A stretch of DNA of 20,683 nt from Nitrospinota bacterium (GTDB lineage Bacteria; UBA8248; JACPRG01): assembly GCA_030740135.1 (NCBI GenBank), contig JASLXW010000012.1, positions 1-20,683 of the forward strand. The letters run 5' to 3'. Position numbers and translations under genes: made by a program. Under the pieces are notes generated by a model, which was not told where the DNA came from, did no database searches, and worked only from the letters and a program-made list of their open reading frames with translations. Below, in pieces: positions 8,925-16,374 of the stretch. Every line of letters starts with the position of its first letter. The first letter of the stretch is position 1.

Positions 8925-9935
8925 ATGACCGCGCGTAAGCCCTCCTCCGAACCGCTGACCATCGCCCTCACGCCGGGGGACCCGGCCGGAATCGGCCCCG
9001 AGATCGTCCTCCGGGCGGCGAGCGACCCCGCCCTGGCGCGCGTGTGCGAGCTCATCATCCTGGGCAACCGGCGAATTCTTGAGAGGGCCGCCCGCACGTT
9101 GAACGGCCCGCCCGCCCGCGGCGTCCGGGACCGGCTGACGGGCCTTCACGTTCAGGAGGCGGGAAGGTCGGGCGGCCGGAAATTCGAGTGGGGAGTCCTC
9201 TCCGCCGCCGCCGGCAGGTTCTCTTACGAATGCGTGGAGGCCGGCGTCCGCCTCGTCCGGTCCGGCCGGGCCGACGCCCTGGTCACCGCCCCCATCTCGA
9301 AGAGGGCCTGGGCGCTTGCCGGGATTCCGCACCCCGGCCACACGGAGGCGCTGGCCGAGCTCACCGGGGCCGAGGAGTTCGCCATGACCTTCTTCACCGG
9401 AAATCTCCGCGTGGCCCTGGTGACGGCGCACCTCCCGTTGAGGCGGGTCGCTCCGGCCATCCGCCGCCGCGCCGTCGGGAGAACCATCCGGGTCCTGGAC
9501 CGCTGGCTCCGCGAGGGAGAGGGCAAGCGCCGCCCGCGCATCGCCGTCACGGGGCTGAACCCCCACGCGGGCGAAGGCGGCCGGCTCGGGGCGGAGGAAG
9601 AGAAGGAGATCGCCCCGGCCATTGCCGACGCCCGGGGGGAGGGGATCCTCGCCGAGGGGCCCTTTCCCGCCGACGCCCTTTTCGCCCGGAAGGCGGGCGG
9701 CTGGGACGGCGTGGTCGCCATGTACCACGACCAGGGACTCATCGCGGCCAAGCTGCTCGGGCGGGGACGCGCCGTGAACGTTACGCTGGGCCTCCCGGTC
9801 ATCCGGACCTCGCCGGACCACGGGACGGCGTTCGACATCGCCGGACAGGGAAGGGCGGACCCGCGCGGTCTCATCGAGGCCGTCCGGCTCGCGGCCCGCT
9901 TCGCGAAGCGCGCACGGGCGCAATCGAAAGGATGA
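8925..9935 (+). CDS. pdxA: 4-hydroxythreonine-4-phosphate dehydrogenase
   Basis: Pyridoxal 5'-phosphate (vitamin B6) synthesis by the DXP-dependent route: NAD-dependent oxidation of 4-phosphohydroxy-L-threonine. The 336 residues are close to the usual length of about 330. The family opening IALTPGDPAGIGPEI is at residues 13-27. The divalent-metal histidines are recognisable as H169 (TAHLPL), H214 (LNPHAGE) and H268 (MYHDQG), and GLPVIRTSPDHGTAFDIAG closes the domain. The frame is open up to 8805, but the ATG at 8925 is chosen because the family N-terminus starts only about ten residues before IALTPGDP and the promoter candidate lies at 8889-8897. It overlaps rsmA by four bases (ATGA). The pdxA-rsmA pair is a conserved neighbourhood also found in E. 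coli. Confidence 0.95.
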   Translation: MTARKPSSEPLTIALTPGDPAGIGPEIVLRAASDPALARVCELIILGNRRILERAARTLNGPPARGVRDRLTGLHVQEAGRSGGRKFEWGVLSAAAGRFSYECVEAGVRLVRSGRADALVTAPISKRAWALAGIPHPGHTEALAELTGAEEFAMTFFTGNLRVALVTAHLPLRRVAPAIRRRAVGRTIRVLDRWLREGEGKRRPRIAVTGLNPHAGEGGRLGAEEEKEIAPAIADARGEGILAEGPFPADALFARKAGGWDGVVAMYHDQGLIAAKLLGRGRAVNVTLGLPVIRTSPDHGTAFDIAGQGRADPRGLIEAVRLAARFAKRARAQSKG

Positions 9936-10762
9936 GCCGGGCGATCCCGCCGCGCTGCAAGAAGGCCCGTCTGGGCCAGCATGAGCTGCGCGACCCGTTT
10001 GTCCTGGACCGGATCGCCGAGTTCATCCACGTCCGGCCGGGCGACCGCGTCATCGAGATCGGCCCCGGACGGGGGGCGCTCACGCGGGTCCTCGCCCGGC
10101 CGCTGGGGGAGGCGGGCCGTCTCACCGCCCTGGAGATCGACGCCCGTCTCGCGGCCGAGTTGCGCGAAGAGTTCGCCGCCGAGCCGAACGTCTCTATCCT
10201 GGAGGCCGACGCGCTGAAGTTCGACTTCTCATCCCTTCGGGGAGAGGGAGCGATCCGGCTTGTCGGGAACCTCCCCTACTATGCGGCCACGGCCATCTTG
10301 TTGCGTCTGATCGAATCGCGGGAGGATATCGAGGACATCGTCGTGATGGTCCAGAAGGAGGTGGCCGAGCGGATCGCCGCCCGGCCCGGTTCCAAGGCGT
10401 ACGGGACGCTTTCCCTGGCCGTCCAGCTCTGGTGCGGGGTGGAGCCCGGCTTCGACGTGGACCCGAGCACCTTCTCCCCCCGGCCCAAGGTGTTCTCCAC
10501 CGTCCTCCGGCTCCTCCCCCAAGCCCAGCCGCGGGCGTCGATCGGAGACCCGGCGTTTTTCGAGCGCGTCGTCCGGGCGGCCTTCGCCCAACGCCGCAAG
10601 ACGCTCCTGAACAACCTGAAATCCCATTTCAGCGGTGAGGAGGAAGGGGTGAACGAGGCCCTGGCCGGCTGCGATATCGACCCCGTCCGAAGGGCGGAGA
10701 CGCTGAGTCTGGAAGAGTTCGCGAACCTCTCGGAAAAGCTCGGAAGAATTTTGAAAGACTGA
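9932..10762 (+). CDS. rsmA: 16S rRNA (adenine 1518/1519-N6) dimethyltransferase
   Basis: RsmA/KsgA dimethylates two adjacent adenines in the 3' terminal hairpin of 16S rRNA during small-subunit maturation, using S-adenosylmethionine. The protein has 276 residues. It carries the SAM-binding motif VIEIGPGRGALT at about 40-51, the acidic LEID after the second strand, the catalytic NLPYYAATAIL near 113, and VQKEVAERIAARPGSKAYG near 140-160. The C-terminal helical domain contains AFAQRRKTLLNNL. The N-terminal block reads LGQHELRD where most members have a hydrophobic residue (QNFL or QHFL); this is a small oddity. The start is the ATG of an ATGA overlap with pdxA, preceded by GAAAGG. Confidence 0.96.
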   Translation: MSRAIPPRCKKARLGQHELRDPFVLDRIAEFIHVRPGDRVIEIGPGRGALTRVLARPLGEAGRLTALEIDARLAAELREEFAAEPNVSILEADALKFDFSSLRGEGAIRLVGNLPYYAATAILLRLIESREDIEDIVVMVQKEVAERIAARPGSKAYGTLSLAVQLWCGVEPGFDVDPSTFSPRPKVFSTVLRLLPQAQPRASIGDPAFFERVVRAAFAQRRKTLLNNLKSHFSGEEEGVNEALAGCDIDPVRRAETLSLEEFANLSEKLGRILKD

Positions 10763-10785
10763 CCCGGGGGTTCCCAACCCCTGGT
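10763..10785. terminator. Hairpin between convergent rsmA and lepB
   Basis: CCGGGGGTT and AACCCCTGG (10764-10772 with 10776-10784) form a nine-pair stem including one G-T pair around a CCC loop, lying between the two convergent stop codons. The downstream tract is only TCGGTTCT on the plus strand and is not T-rich on the minus strand, so termination strength is doubtful. Confidence 0.45.
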
Positions 10786-10790
10786 CGGTT

Positions 10791-11543
10791 CTAAAAAAGC
10801 AGGTGGCCGAAGCGGTTCCAGCGGACGTTGCCGGGGAGCAGGCATGAGAAGCCGAGCTCTTTGCACGACCAGTAGATGATGAACGCCTCGCCCCGGATCT
10901 TGTCCATGTTCAGAAACCCCCACTCCCGGCTGTCGAGGGAGTTGTCGCGGTTGTCCCCCATCATGAAGACGTGTCCCCCGGGGACCCGGACCGGGCCGAA
11001 CCGCTCGCGGCCGGCGAAATTTCCCTGGTCGCCGTGATCGTTGTACCGGGTGTAGGTTTCCTCCAGCGGAATTCCGTCGATGAGGACCTCCCGCCCCCGG
11101 ACCTCCACCACCTCGCCCGGCAGGCCGATGACCCGCTTGATGAAGTCGCGCGATTCGTTCCGGGGATATTTGAAGACGATGACATCCCCGCGCTGCACGT
11201 CCCGGAACCGGAAGCGGTAATCGAACGGCAGCAGGTCCGTGAGGGCCTTGACGACATTGCCGAGGATGGGCACCACCTCGAACATCTCCGCCAAGTCGTG
11301 TTTGGTCCACGTCCGGTAGAGGAGCTTGTTGACCAGGAGGTGGTCGCCGATCTGAAGGGTTTCCTTCATGGACCCCGAAGGGATCTTGAAGGCCTGGACG
11401 ACGAACGCCCGCAGGAACAGGGCCAGGACCAGGGCGAGGAGGATGGCCTCGGTGTACTCCCGGATGACACCCTTCGGTTTTTTCTTTTTGGACGTCTCAT
11501 CGCCGCGCTTCGCATCGGCGATGATTTCTTTGACTTCGACCAT
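10791..11543 (-). CDS. lepB: Signal peptidase I
   Basis: Membrane-bound serine protease that removes signal peptides from exported preproteins. The 250 residues contain one N-terminal membrane segment (about 33-52, AILLALVLALFLRAFVVQAF), the catalytic serine in IPSGSMKETL (S58), the catalytic lysine in RDFIKRVIGLPGE (K136), and the family block GDNRDNSLDSREWG. The frame extends upstream to 11657, but ATG at 11543 is chosen: it has an AGGGAA ribosome-binding site, and the extra 38 residues do not resemble the family and would cover the promoter. The preceding cytoplasmic tail is Lys-rich (KKKKPKG), as expected. It is the last gene of the isomerase-lepA-lepB unit, 144 bases after lepA, with its own promoter candidate. 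lepA-lepB pairing is common in bacteria. Confidence 0.95.
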   Translation of the reverse strand: MVEVKEIIADAKRGDETSKKKKPKGVIREYTEAILLALVLALFLRAFVVQAFKIPSGSMKETLQIGDHLLVNKLLYRTWTKHDLAEMFEVVPILGNVVKALTDLLPFDYRFRFRDVQRGDVIVFKYPRNESRDFIKRVIGLPGEVVEVRGREVLIDGIPLEETYTRYNDHGDQGNFAGRERFGPVRVPGGHVFMMGDNRDNSLDSREWGFLNMDKIRGEAFIIYWSCKELGFSCLLPGNVRWNRFGHLLF

Positions 11544-11630
11544 CGGTTCCCTGAATCCGTATGGATGAGAAACACGGAGGGCGACGCCCTCCGCCTCTTG
11601 GGTGACTACGCTGTTTCGCAAACGGCGCTT

Positions 11631-11657
11631 ATTATACTTCCCTTTTCCCGTCCGCAA
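11631..11657 (-). promoter_or_regulatory. Candidate promoter for lepB
   Basis: On the minus strand a perfect TATAAT (11631-11636) follows TTGCGG (11652-11657) at 15 bases. The spacing is short, but the -10 is consensus in an otherwise GC-rich region. The resulting leader would be about 80 bases. Confidence 0.55.
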
Positions 11658-11687
11658 GGCGGAGGCGGCCGCATGGGTTCGGACGCG

Positions 11688-13499
11688 TCAGCCCGATCCG
11701 CCCGGGGTGATGTTCAGGACGGCCAGGAAGGCCTCCTGCGGGACTTCGACGCGCCCCACCCTTTTCATCCGCTTCTTGCCCTCCCGCTGCTTTTCGAGCA
11801 GCTTGCGTTTTCGGGTGACGTCGCCCCCGTAGCATTTGGCCGTGACCTGCTTGCGCAGGGGCTTGACGCTCTCGCGCGCGATGATCCGGCTTCCGATGGC
11901 CGCCTGGATTGTCACCTCGAAGAGCTGCCGCGGGATGATGCCCTTCATCTTGTCCACCAACGCCCGGCCGTGCGCATAGGCCTTCTCCTTGTGGATGATC
12001 AGCGACAGGGCGTCTACGGGGTCGCCGTTGAGCAGGATGTCGAGCTTCACCAGGTCCGAGGCGCGGGAATCGGCGGGTTCGTAATCGAACGAGGCGTACC
12101 CCCGGCTGAGCGATTTCAGCCGGTCGTAGAAATCAAAGAGGATCTCGGCCAGCGGAAGCCCGTACTCCAGCAGAACGATCCGGGCGTCCAGATATTCCAG
12201 GCGTTTCTGGACGCCCCGCTTCTCCTGGCAGAGCTTGATGACGCCGCCCAGGTATTCGGAGGGGACGACGATCGATCCCCGCACGTAGGGTTCCTCGATC
12301 CGGTCGATGCGCCCCGCCGGGGGGAGTTTCGTGGGGTTGTCCACCCGCACCGTCCGCCCATCGGTGGTTGTGACGTGGAAGGCCGCCGTGGGAGACGTCG
12401 TCAGCAGCGTCAGGTCGTACTCCCGCTCGAGCCGCTCGCGGATGACCTCCATGTGCAGAAGCCCAAGGAAGCCGCACCGGTATCCGAATCCGAGGGCGGC
12501 AGAGGTCTCCGCCTCGTAGCTGAAGGCCGTATCGTTCAGGTGGAGCTTCTCCAGGGCTGCCTTGAGGGATTCGTACTCGGTGCCCTCCACCGGGTAAAGC
12601 CCGCAGAAGACCATCGGCTTGGGCTCCCGGTATCCCGGAAACGGCTTTGCGGTCGGCCGGCGCGTCTCCGTCACGGTGTCGCCCACCTTGACGTCGCCGA
12701 TCTGCTTGATGCCGGCCATCAGGTAGCCGACCTCGCCCGCCCCGAGGACTTCGACCCGGCAGGTGGCCGGCGTGAGCACCCCGACTTCGTCGACTTCGCA
12801 CCGTATGTCCGACGCCATCATTTCGATGTCCATCCCGACGCGAAGCTCGCCGTCGATGACCCGGACGAGAATGACGGCGCCCCGGTACGGGTCGAACCAG
12901 CAGTCCACAATCAGGGCCTTCAGGGGGGAGCGCGGGTCGCCCTCGGGCGGCTGAATCCGGCGGACAATCTCCTCCATCAGCTCCGAAACGCCTGTCCCCG
13001 CCTTGGCGCTCACCTGGAGGATCTCGTTCTCCCCCACGCCGAGGAAATCCATCACCTGACGCGACACCCGCTCGGGGTCGGCGGTGGGAAGGTCAATCTT
13101 GTTGAGGACGGGGAGGATGGTCAGATCGGCTTCCAGGGCCAGGTAGGCGTTGGCGAGGGTCTGGGCCTGGATCCCCTGGGCGGCGTCCACGACCAGCAGG
13201 ACGCCTTCGCAGGCCGCGAGGCTCCGCGAGACCTCGTACGTAAAATCCACGTGACCCGGGGTGTCGATGAGGTTCAGGGTGTATTCCTGGCCGTCCGCGT
13301 CCCGATAGGCCATCCGGGCCGTCTGGGCCTTGATGGTGATGCCCCGCTCCCGCTCGATGTCCATCGAGTCCAGCATCTGGTCCATCATCTGCCGAGAGGC
13401 CACCGACTGGGTGAGCTCGAGCATCCGGTCGGCCAGCGTGGATTTGCCGTGGTCGATGTGGGCGATGATCGAAAAATTGCGCAGGTGAGTGAGCTTCAT
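11688..13499 (-). CDS. lepA: Elongation factor 4 (ribosome back-translocating GTPase LepA)
   Basis: Translational GTPase EF4, which binds the ribosome and affects translocation or initiation under stress. The 603 residues match the family (about 600). All G motifs are visible: AHIDHGKST (G1, about 13-21), RGITIKAQT (G2), DTPGHVDF (G3, about 80), NKID (G4) and SAK (G5). They are followed by EF-G-like domains with the characteristic [18 protein letters not shown] block (here [13 protein letters not shown]) and the LepA C-terminal domain ending [22 protein letters not shown]. The ATG overlaps the upstream isomerase stop as ATGA (13496-13499), so translation is probably coupled; no separate strong ribosome-binding site is visible. 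The upstream unit thus ties a sugar-phosphate isomerase to translation and secretion genes. Confidence 0.97.
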   Translation of the reverse strand: MKLTHLRNFSIIAHIDHGKSTLADRMLELTQSVASRQMMDQMLDSMDIERERGITIKAQTARMAYRDADGQEYTLNLIDTPGHVDFTYEVSRSLAACEGVLLVVDAAQGIQAQTLANAYLALEADLTILPVLNKIDLPTADPERVSRQVMDFLGVGENEILQVSAKAGTGVSELMEEIVRRIQPPEGDPRSPLKALIVDCWFDPYRGAVILVRVIDGELRVGMDIEMMASDIRCEVDEVGVLTPATCRVEVLGAGEVGYLMAGIKQIGDVKVGDTVTETRRPTAKPFPGYREPKPMVFCGLYPVEGTEYESLKAALEKLHLNDTAFSYEAETSAALGFGYRCGFLGLLHMEVIRERLEREYDLTLLTTSPTAAFHVTTTDGRTVRVDNPTKLPPAGRIDRIEEPYVRGSIVVPSEYLGGVIKLCQEKRGVQKRLEYLDARIVLLEYGLPLAEILFDFYDRLKSLSRGYASFDYEPADSRASDLVKLDILLNGDPVDALSLIIHKEKAYAHGRALVDKMKGIIPRQLFEVTIQAAIGSRIIARESVKPLRKQVTAKCYGGDVTRKRKLLEKQREGKKRMKRVGRVEVPQEAFLAVLNITPGGSG

Positions 13500-14596
13500 G
13501 CTTTAGGAGAATCCGCGGCCAAGGCCGTCTTGAGGTCGTCGATGGCGGGGACGGGCAGCGGGTCCGCTTCGTTCAGCACCGCGAGGTAGCCACTCACGAA
13601 GTCGCCCTGAACCACCAGGGAAAACAGGCGGGCCAGACGGCTCCGTCCGCGGGATGGGACGCTGAACGCGCCGGCGACGTGGGGGGCGATGGCGTCCCGT
13701 GTGAGCTGCCTGCGGCGGGCCATGCGTGCGCCGTCCTCCGGGTCCTCCAGAAATATCACGCAAACCACCCGCCGCGTCAGCGCGGAAAGGGAATGCCAAC
13801 TGGCGATCTCGTTGTGGTCCAGCTCGGGCAAGGCATTGGCCGCCGCCCAGTTCTTGCTGTTTTCATGAAACTGATCGCGCCAGCGCGTCGCCGCGGCCGC
13901 CGTGCGGCCCTGCACGCCGTAGACCACGGGGATCTTTCCATGCAGGGCGAATGCCAAACGCTTGGCCGGGTTCTCGGCGGCGGGCACGGCCGGGCCGTAG
14001 AGGCCCGCCGCTTCGGACAGGATCTGTCCCGTTTCCTCGACGGCCGTGGATTGATCGTCCGCAAGCCCCAGGGCCTGAACCAGCCCGAGCATGGGCAGAA
14101 AAAGATGGGCGAGGGCTTGGCGGGGGGGCAGTCCCCCGGGCGCGGTGAAGACGGCCTTGCCCGCCCGGCTGCATTTCGACGCCAGCGCCCCGCCGCTCGT
14201 GACGCCCACCACCTCTGCGCCCCGCCCGAGGGCTTCCGCGGCGGCCGAGAGGGTTTCCTCGGTCTCGCCCGAGTAGCTGACGGCGACGAACAGGGTGCCC
14301 GGGCCTACGAAACCCGGGCAGGCGTCCGAGCGGTTGACGACCAACGGGATGCCCAGCGCGTCCCCCAGACAGGCGTTCAGCAGGTCCCCGCCGATGGCCG
14401 ATCCGCCCATGCCGGAGATGACCAGGTTCTGAAAACCGCCGGCGGGCGGCCCTTCGGGCCATTCGGCGTCCTTCGCCCTCGCGGCGGCGCTCCGCCATTG
14501 ACCGGGCCAGCCGGCCAAAAGCCCGAACATGCCGCCCGGATCCCGCCGGGCGATTGTTCCGAGATCATCCAGGAGGGTTCCAGGATCCTTCTCCAC
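13496..14596 (-). CDS. Bifunctional phosphoglucose/phosphomannose isomerase
   Basis: SIS-domain enzyme that interconverts fructose 6-phosphate with glucose 6-phosphate and mannose 6-phosphate, a family first described in archaea and present in several bacterial groups. Evidence is two SIS domains with [20 protein letters not shown] near the N-terminus and [20 protein letters not shown] (both phosphosugar-binding), followed by [13 protein letters not shown], which holds the family's catalytic Glu/His region. The start is uncertain. GTG at 14596 has a GGAG ribosome-binding site eight bases upstream and gives 366 residues beginning close to the family N-terminus ([16 protein letters not shown]). 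An ATG at 14650 adds 18 poorly conserved residues but lacks a close ribosome-binding site. It overlaps lepA by four bases. A monofunctional SIS-family sugar isomerase is the alternative. Confidence 0.87.
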   Translation of the reverse strand: MEKDPGTLLDDLGTIARRDPGGMFGLLAGWPGQWRSAAARAKDAEWPEGPPAGGFQNLVISGMGGSAIGGDLLNACLGDALGIPLVVNRSDACPGFVGPGTLFVAVSYSGETEETLSAAAEALGRGAEVVGVTSGGALASKCSRAGKAVFTAPGGLPPRQALAHLFLPMLGLVQALGLADDQSTAVEETGQILSEAAGLYGPAVPAAENPAKRLAFALHGKIPVVYGVQGRTAAAATRWRDQFHENSKNWAAANALPELDHNEIASWHSLSALTRRVVCVIFLEDPEDGARMARRRQLTRDAIAPHVAGAFSVPSRGRSRLARLFSLVVQGDFVSGYLAVLNEADPLPVPAIDDLKTALAADSPKA

Positions 14597-14661
14597 CGCT
14601 GATTCTCCAGAATCGGTCCGGGTTTCAGCGCTCCCTCGCCGGGAATTCATCAAATCGCCGC

Positions 14662-14697
14662 AAAAAAAATCCCTTTACAGCCGGATGGCCAAGGGAT
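14662..14697 (-). terminator. Intrinsic terminator-like hairpin in the isomerase leader
   Basis: On the minus strand ATCCCTT and AAGGGAT form a seven-pair stem (14691-14697 with 14669-14675), with an inner GCC/GGC helix and an ATCC loop, followed directly by eight T (the first also the last paired base). This lies between the promoter candidate and the start codon. Either it attenuates transcription of the isomerase-lepA-lepB unit or the promoter yields a very short RNA. Confidence 0.6.
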
Positions 14698-14703
14698 AAA
14701 GTC

Positions 14704-14732
14704 AACGTAGCGCGCGGCGCTGGTGTTGTCAA
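14704..14732 (-). promoter_or_regulatory. Promoter for the isomerase-lepA-lepB unit
   Basis: On the minus strand a perfect TTGACA -35 (14727-14732) is followed after 17 bases by TACGTT (14704-14709), a -10 with the key T, A and final T. The expected transcription start is near 14697, at the first base of the terminator-like hairpin. Confidence 0.62.
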
Positions 14733-14752
14733 TCCGGACGCTGATCCAGAAG

Positions 14753-14818
14753 GGGTCCACTGACCCGATGGGTCCACCGACCCGAGACTCCACCAATCCG
14801 AGGGTCCATCGACCCGAG
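14753..14818. repeat. Four tandem 16-17-base imperfect repeats upstream of htrA
   Basis: Units lie at 14753-14769, 14770-14786, 14787-14802 and 14803-14818. The first two read GGGTCCAYYGACCCGAK with few changes; units three and four are diverged 16-base versions ending in CCGAG. Units one and two are themselves inverted repeats (GGGTC...GACCC with a four-base gap). They sit between the two divergent promoter regions and could be protein-binding sites or a small minisatellite. Confidence 0.65.
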
Positions 14819-14827
14819 GGGATTTTA

Positions 14828-14884
14828 AGCGAACCGGTGATCGCTGAGCGTTGCTTCGCGGGGCGTTGAGCGATCCGGTTCGCT
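14828..14884. repeat. Long inverted repeat directly upstream of the first htrA gene
   Basis: AGCGAACCGG plus ATCGCT (14828-14845, with a TG bulge) is the reverse complement of AGCGATCCGGTTCGCT (14869-14884), giving 16 pairs around a 23-base loop. It ends 14 bases before the htrA ATG, a stretch with no clear ribosome-binding site. As RNA it would be a stable GC-rich hairpin; as DNA it could be a cruciform or an operator. No T-run follows. Confidence 0.65.
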
Positions 14885-14898
14885 GACCAGCCGGCTCG

Positions 14899-16350
14899 AT
14901 GCCCCAGCTCACCTCACATTTCCGATTTCGTTCCGTTCAACGTCCGGTCGTGTTCTTCGGCGTCCTCGCCCTTCTGGCGTCCTCGTCGGCGTGGACCGCG
15001 TTGGGCTGGGGCGCCTCCCGCGAGCATCCCTTTGGAAGCCGGGTTTTCATCCGGATCGCCCGATCCGCCAAGCCGGTTGTCGTCAACATCAGCACCACGG
15101 AAAAGGTTCAGGGCTGGAACCTGCCGCGTTCCCGGCGCTTCCTCGGGCCTCGGAGCCAACGGCGGAAGGAGAAGCATTTCTTTGAGCGGTTCGCGCCCGA
15201 TTTCGGCTCCCGGAGCAGCAGGTCGCCGCGCCACAGCCTGGGATCGGGCGTCATTGTGGACCCCAAAGGCTATATCCTCACCAACTACCACGTCATCGAG
15301 CGATCCGGGGCGATCAAGGTCACGCTGGAGGATAGGAGCGAACACGACGCCCGGATTGTGGGGACCGACCCCAAGACCGACATCGCCCTGCTGAAGATCG
15401 ATCCGGGCCGGCCGCTGCCGGCGGCCCGGCTCGGGAGCTCCGACGAGCTGGAAGTGGGGGAATGGGTGATGGCCATCGGGAGCCCCTTCGGCCTGGCGCA
15501 CACCGTCACCGTCGGGGTCGTGAGCGCGAAGGGCCGCGTGATCGGGTCCGGCCCCTTCGACGACTACATCCAGACCGACGCCTACATCAACGTGGGCAAC
15601 TCGGGCGGCCCCCTCCTCAACACGCGGGGAGAGGTCGTGGGGCTCAACACGGCCATCGTCGCGGAGAGCCTGGGGGTCGGATTCGCCATCCCCATTAAAT
15701 TCGCCAAGGCCATCCTTCCCGACTTGAAGATGTACGGCGCCGCCCGCCGGGGCTGGGTGGGGATCGCCGTGCGCGGCGTCTTGCCTTCCCTGGCGCGGAC
15801 CTTGGGTCTCGGGGCCCGGGAAGGCGCCCTCGTCTCGGACGTGACAAAAGCGGGGCCGGCCGCCGTCGCGGGGGTTCGGAGGGGAGACATCGTTGTCGAG
15901 TTCAACGGGCGGCGCATTCAGGCGGTGAAGGAGCTGACCATCCTCGTGGCCTCGACGCGGCCCGGCTCGCGGGCGCGGATGAAACTGATTCGCAACGGCC
16001 GCCCGTACGAGGTGGCCGTCAATGTTCGCGCCGCGGATGAAGACGCCGCGCACGGCGACCGGTCCGGCCGGCGGCTTGGACTTCTCGTGACGCCGATGAC
16101 CGACCGGCTGGCCCGCCGCATGAAGCTCAACCCGCCGGTCGGCGTGGTCATCGCCTCGGTGGAGGCCGGAAGCCCGGCCCAGGCGGGCGGCCTCCAGGAA
16201 GGGGACGTGATTCTGGAGATCAACCGCAACGCCATTCAAGGGATGAAGGACTACCGACGGCTGCTTCGCCAGGCCGTGGGGCTGGACTCGGTGTTGTTGC
16301 TCGTCCGCCGGAATCGCAACTCCATCTTCGTGGCTTTGAAGCGCTCCTGA
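14899..16350 (+). CDS. HtrA/Deg-family periplasmic serine protease (first of two)
   Basis: Exported trypsin-like protease that degrades or refolds damaged envelope proteins. The 483 residues begin with a signal peptide (Arg-containing n-region, hydrophobic core at about 17-38, likely cut near AWTALGWGA). A protease domain follows with catalytic triad H131 (LTNYHVIE), D161 (KTDIALLKID) and S235 (GNSGGPLLN), then two PDZ domains at about 275-365 and 385-480. The first contains GPAAVAGVRRGDIVVEFNG and the second SPAQAGGLQEGDVILEINR. The position before the GNSGGP motif is Val rather than the usual Pro (NVGNSGG). The ATG is accepted because it yields an intact signal peptide, though no strong ribosome-binding site is seen. 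It lies 24 bases before the second copy. DegP, DegQ or MucD orthology cannot be decided by eye. Confidence 0.93.
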   Translation: MPQLTSHFRFRSVQRPVVFFGVLALLASSSAWTALGWGASREHPFGSRVFIRIARSAKPVVVNISTTEKVQGWNLPRSRRFLGPRSQRRKEKHFFERFAPDFGSRSSRSPRHSLGSGVIVDPKGYILTNYHVIERSGAIKVTLEDRSEHDARIVGTDPKTDIALLKIDPGRPLPAARLGSSDELEVGEWVMAIGSPFGLAHTVTVGVVSAKGRVIGSGPFDDYIQTDAYINVGNSGGPLLNTRGEVVGLNTAIVAESLGVGFAIPIKFAKAILPDLKMYGAARRGWVGIAVRGVLPSLARTLGLGAREGALVSDVTKAGPAAVAGVRRGDIVVEFNGRRIQAVKELTILVASTRPGSRARMKLIRNGRPYEVAVNVRAADEDAAHGDRSGRRLGLLVTPMTDRLARRMKLNPPVGVVIASVEAGSPAQAGGLQEGDVILEINRNAIQGMKDYRRLLRQAVGLDSVLLLVRRNRNSIFVALKRS

Positions 16351-16374
16351 CCCCCCGGACGCATTTCCTTGCGC

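Noticed and set aside
9188..9931. Upstream extension of the rsmA frame into pdxA
   Set aside because: The extension is an Arg/Pro/Gly-rich shadow of pdxA; RsmA homology begins at the ATGA overlap at 9932.
11544..11657. N-terminal extension of lepB
   Set aside because: Would overlap the TATAAT promoter candidate and adds residues not expected in signal peptidase I; the ATG at 11543 has a ribosome-binding site.
10971..13589. 872-codon plus-strand open frame
   Set aside because: Antisense shadow of lepB and lepA, which carry full catalytic and GTPase motifs on the other strand.
14753..14818. CRISPR array
   Set aside because: The repeats are directly adjacent with no spacers, and only 16-17 bases long.
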